From contig JAPKMO010000020.1 of NCBI GenBank assembly GCA_026645945.1, forward strand, positions 1 to 50,823: DNA of 50,823 nt. The letters run 5' to 3'. Under the pieces are notes generated by a model, which made no database searches, was not told where the DNA came from, and was given only the letters and a program-made list of their open reading frames with translations. Every line of letters begins with the position of its first letter. Positions within the stretch are counted from its first letter, which is position 1. Below are positions 50,490 to 50,823 of this stretch, piece after piece. The position numbers were made by a program, and so were the translations under genes. The stretch comes from Anaerolineae bacterium (GTDB lineage: Bacteria > Chloroflexota > Anaerolineae > Aggregatilineales > Phototrophicaceae).

Positions 50490-50823
50490 ATGGAAACCGA
50501 GCCTGTGGCGAAAACCGGGGCGCGGCAGCGCATCCTGGTGGTAGATGACGATAAACAGATTGTGCGGGTGTTAAAAGCCTATCTGGAACAGGCGGGGTAC
50601 GAGGTGTTCGCCGCTTATGACGGCAGCACCGCCCTGCACATCCTCAAACGCGAGCGCCCCGACCTGATGGTGCTGGACCTGATGCTGCCGGATCGAGACG
50701 GGCTGGACATCACCCGCATGGTGCGCGGCGAGTCCACTCTGGCGCGGGTATATATTCTGATGCTGACGGCGCGGGTCGAGGATGCCGATAAGGTGGTCGG
50801 CCTGGAACTGGGCGCGGACGATT
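50490..50823 (+). CDS. Response regulator, OmpR-type receiver (partial, C-terminus beyond window)
   Basis: Only the receiver domain is inside the window (111 codons). ILVVDDDKQIVRVLKAYLEQ gives the acidic pocket, LMVLDLMLPDRDGLDITR the phospho-acceptor Asp, and ILMLTARVEDADKVVGLELG the conserved Thr/Ala and following helix; the last residues read GADD, which normally comes just before the YxxKPF lysine. The MLTAR...GLELGADD pattern is typical of OmpR/PhoB family regulators, so a winged-helix output is expected. It follows the exporter operon on the same strand and may be tied to it, with a kinase gene expected to the right. Confidence 0.9.
   Translation, partial: METEPVAKTGARQRILVVDDDKQIVRVLKAYLEQAGYEVFAAYDGSTALHILKRERPDLMVLDLMLPDRDGLDITRMVRGESTLARVYILMLTARVEDADKVVGLELGADD

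Overview
The window is GC-rich, gene-dense bacterial chromosome. Its content points to a Chloroflexota bacterium, probably of the Anaerolineae lineage; this is an inference from gene content, not from a marker alignment. The clues are a 1,092-residue SARP/BTAD-NB-ARC-TPR regulator, a ParB-like 'DGHHR' protein beside it, a Thr/Pro-rich lipoprotein, a FecR-like secreted protein, a four-domain S1 protein, many Uma2/YdeI/DUF2834-type genes, and UbiA/UbiD/UbiX/UbiE genes that fit the late futalosine route to menaquinone. No rRNA, prophage, transposase or CRISPR array was seen.

Layout. 1-2.5 kb: a sugar ABC solute-binding protein (cut by the window start) and its LacI-type regulator, with two copies of one operator. 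2.5-4.0 kb: small AraC, VOC and YdhG-like genes. 4.2-6.5 kb: a tRNA with anticodon UAA, then rpsA-like, rpsU and infA, three translation-initiation genes behind a consensus promoter and a possible attenuator. 6.5-8.4 kb: a frameshifted GT39-like membrane glycosyltransferase and a PNPOx-like protein. 8.6-16.5 kb (minus strand): ubiD, a membrane protein resembling an inactive M48 peptidase, ubiA, a YdeI gene, ubiE, a Type II restriction-modification pair (D12 methylase and HNH nuclease) and ubiX. 16.6-22.2 kb: a membrane-anchored PstS-like protein, an SDR-nucleotidyltransferase-methyltransferase operon, leucyl aminopeptidase and DUF2834. 22.3-26.2 kb: an M23-SH3-glycosidase fusion, an NAD-dependent epimerase and a small unknown protein. 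26.2-32.6 kb: the SARP-like regulator, a divergent ParB-like gene, GT2 and an amidohydrolase. 32.7-37.9 kb: htpG, a REC-GAF-TIR protein, larA and a P-loop kinase. 38-43.6 kb: SRPBCC, TrmH, Uma2, lpdA and two exported proteins. 43.9-50.8 kb: a MacA/MacB-type exporter operon ending in a 760-residue protein with two tandem type I solute-binding domains, then an OmpR-type response regulator cut by the window end.

Two related families of intergenic palindromic elements recur at seven places and share the core CAGTGGGCTTAAGCCCACTG. Three copies are exactly 74 bp with inverted ends. A second family has GTAC-type ends, and one member carries six tandem 17-bp units.

The most interesting points are the REC-GAF-TIR protein with a TIR glutamate in the NADase position; the four-fold 11-12 bp direct repeat 8 bp upstream of a -10 between the SARP-like regulator and the ParB-like gene; the tandem binding-domain protein in a MacAB operon; the degenerate M48-like protein and the restriction-modification pair inside the quinone cluster; and the possible attenuator before the S1 gene.
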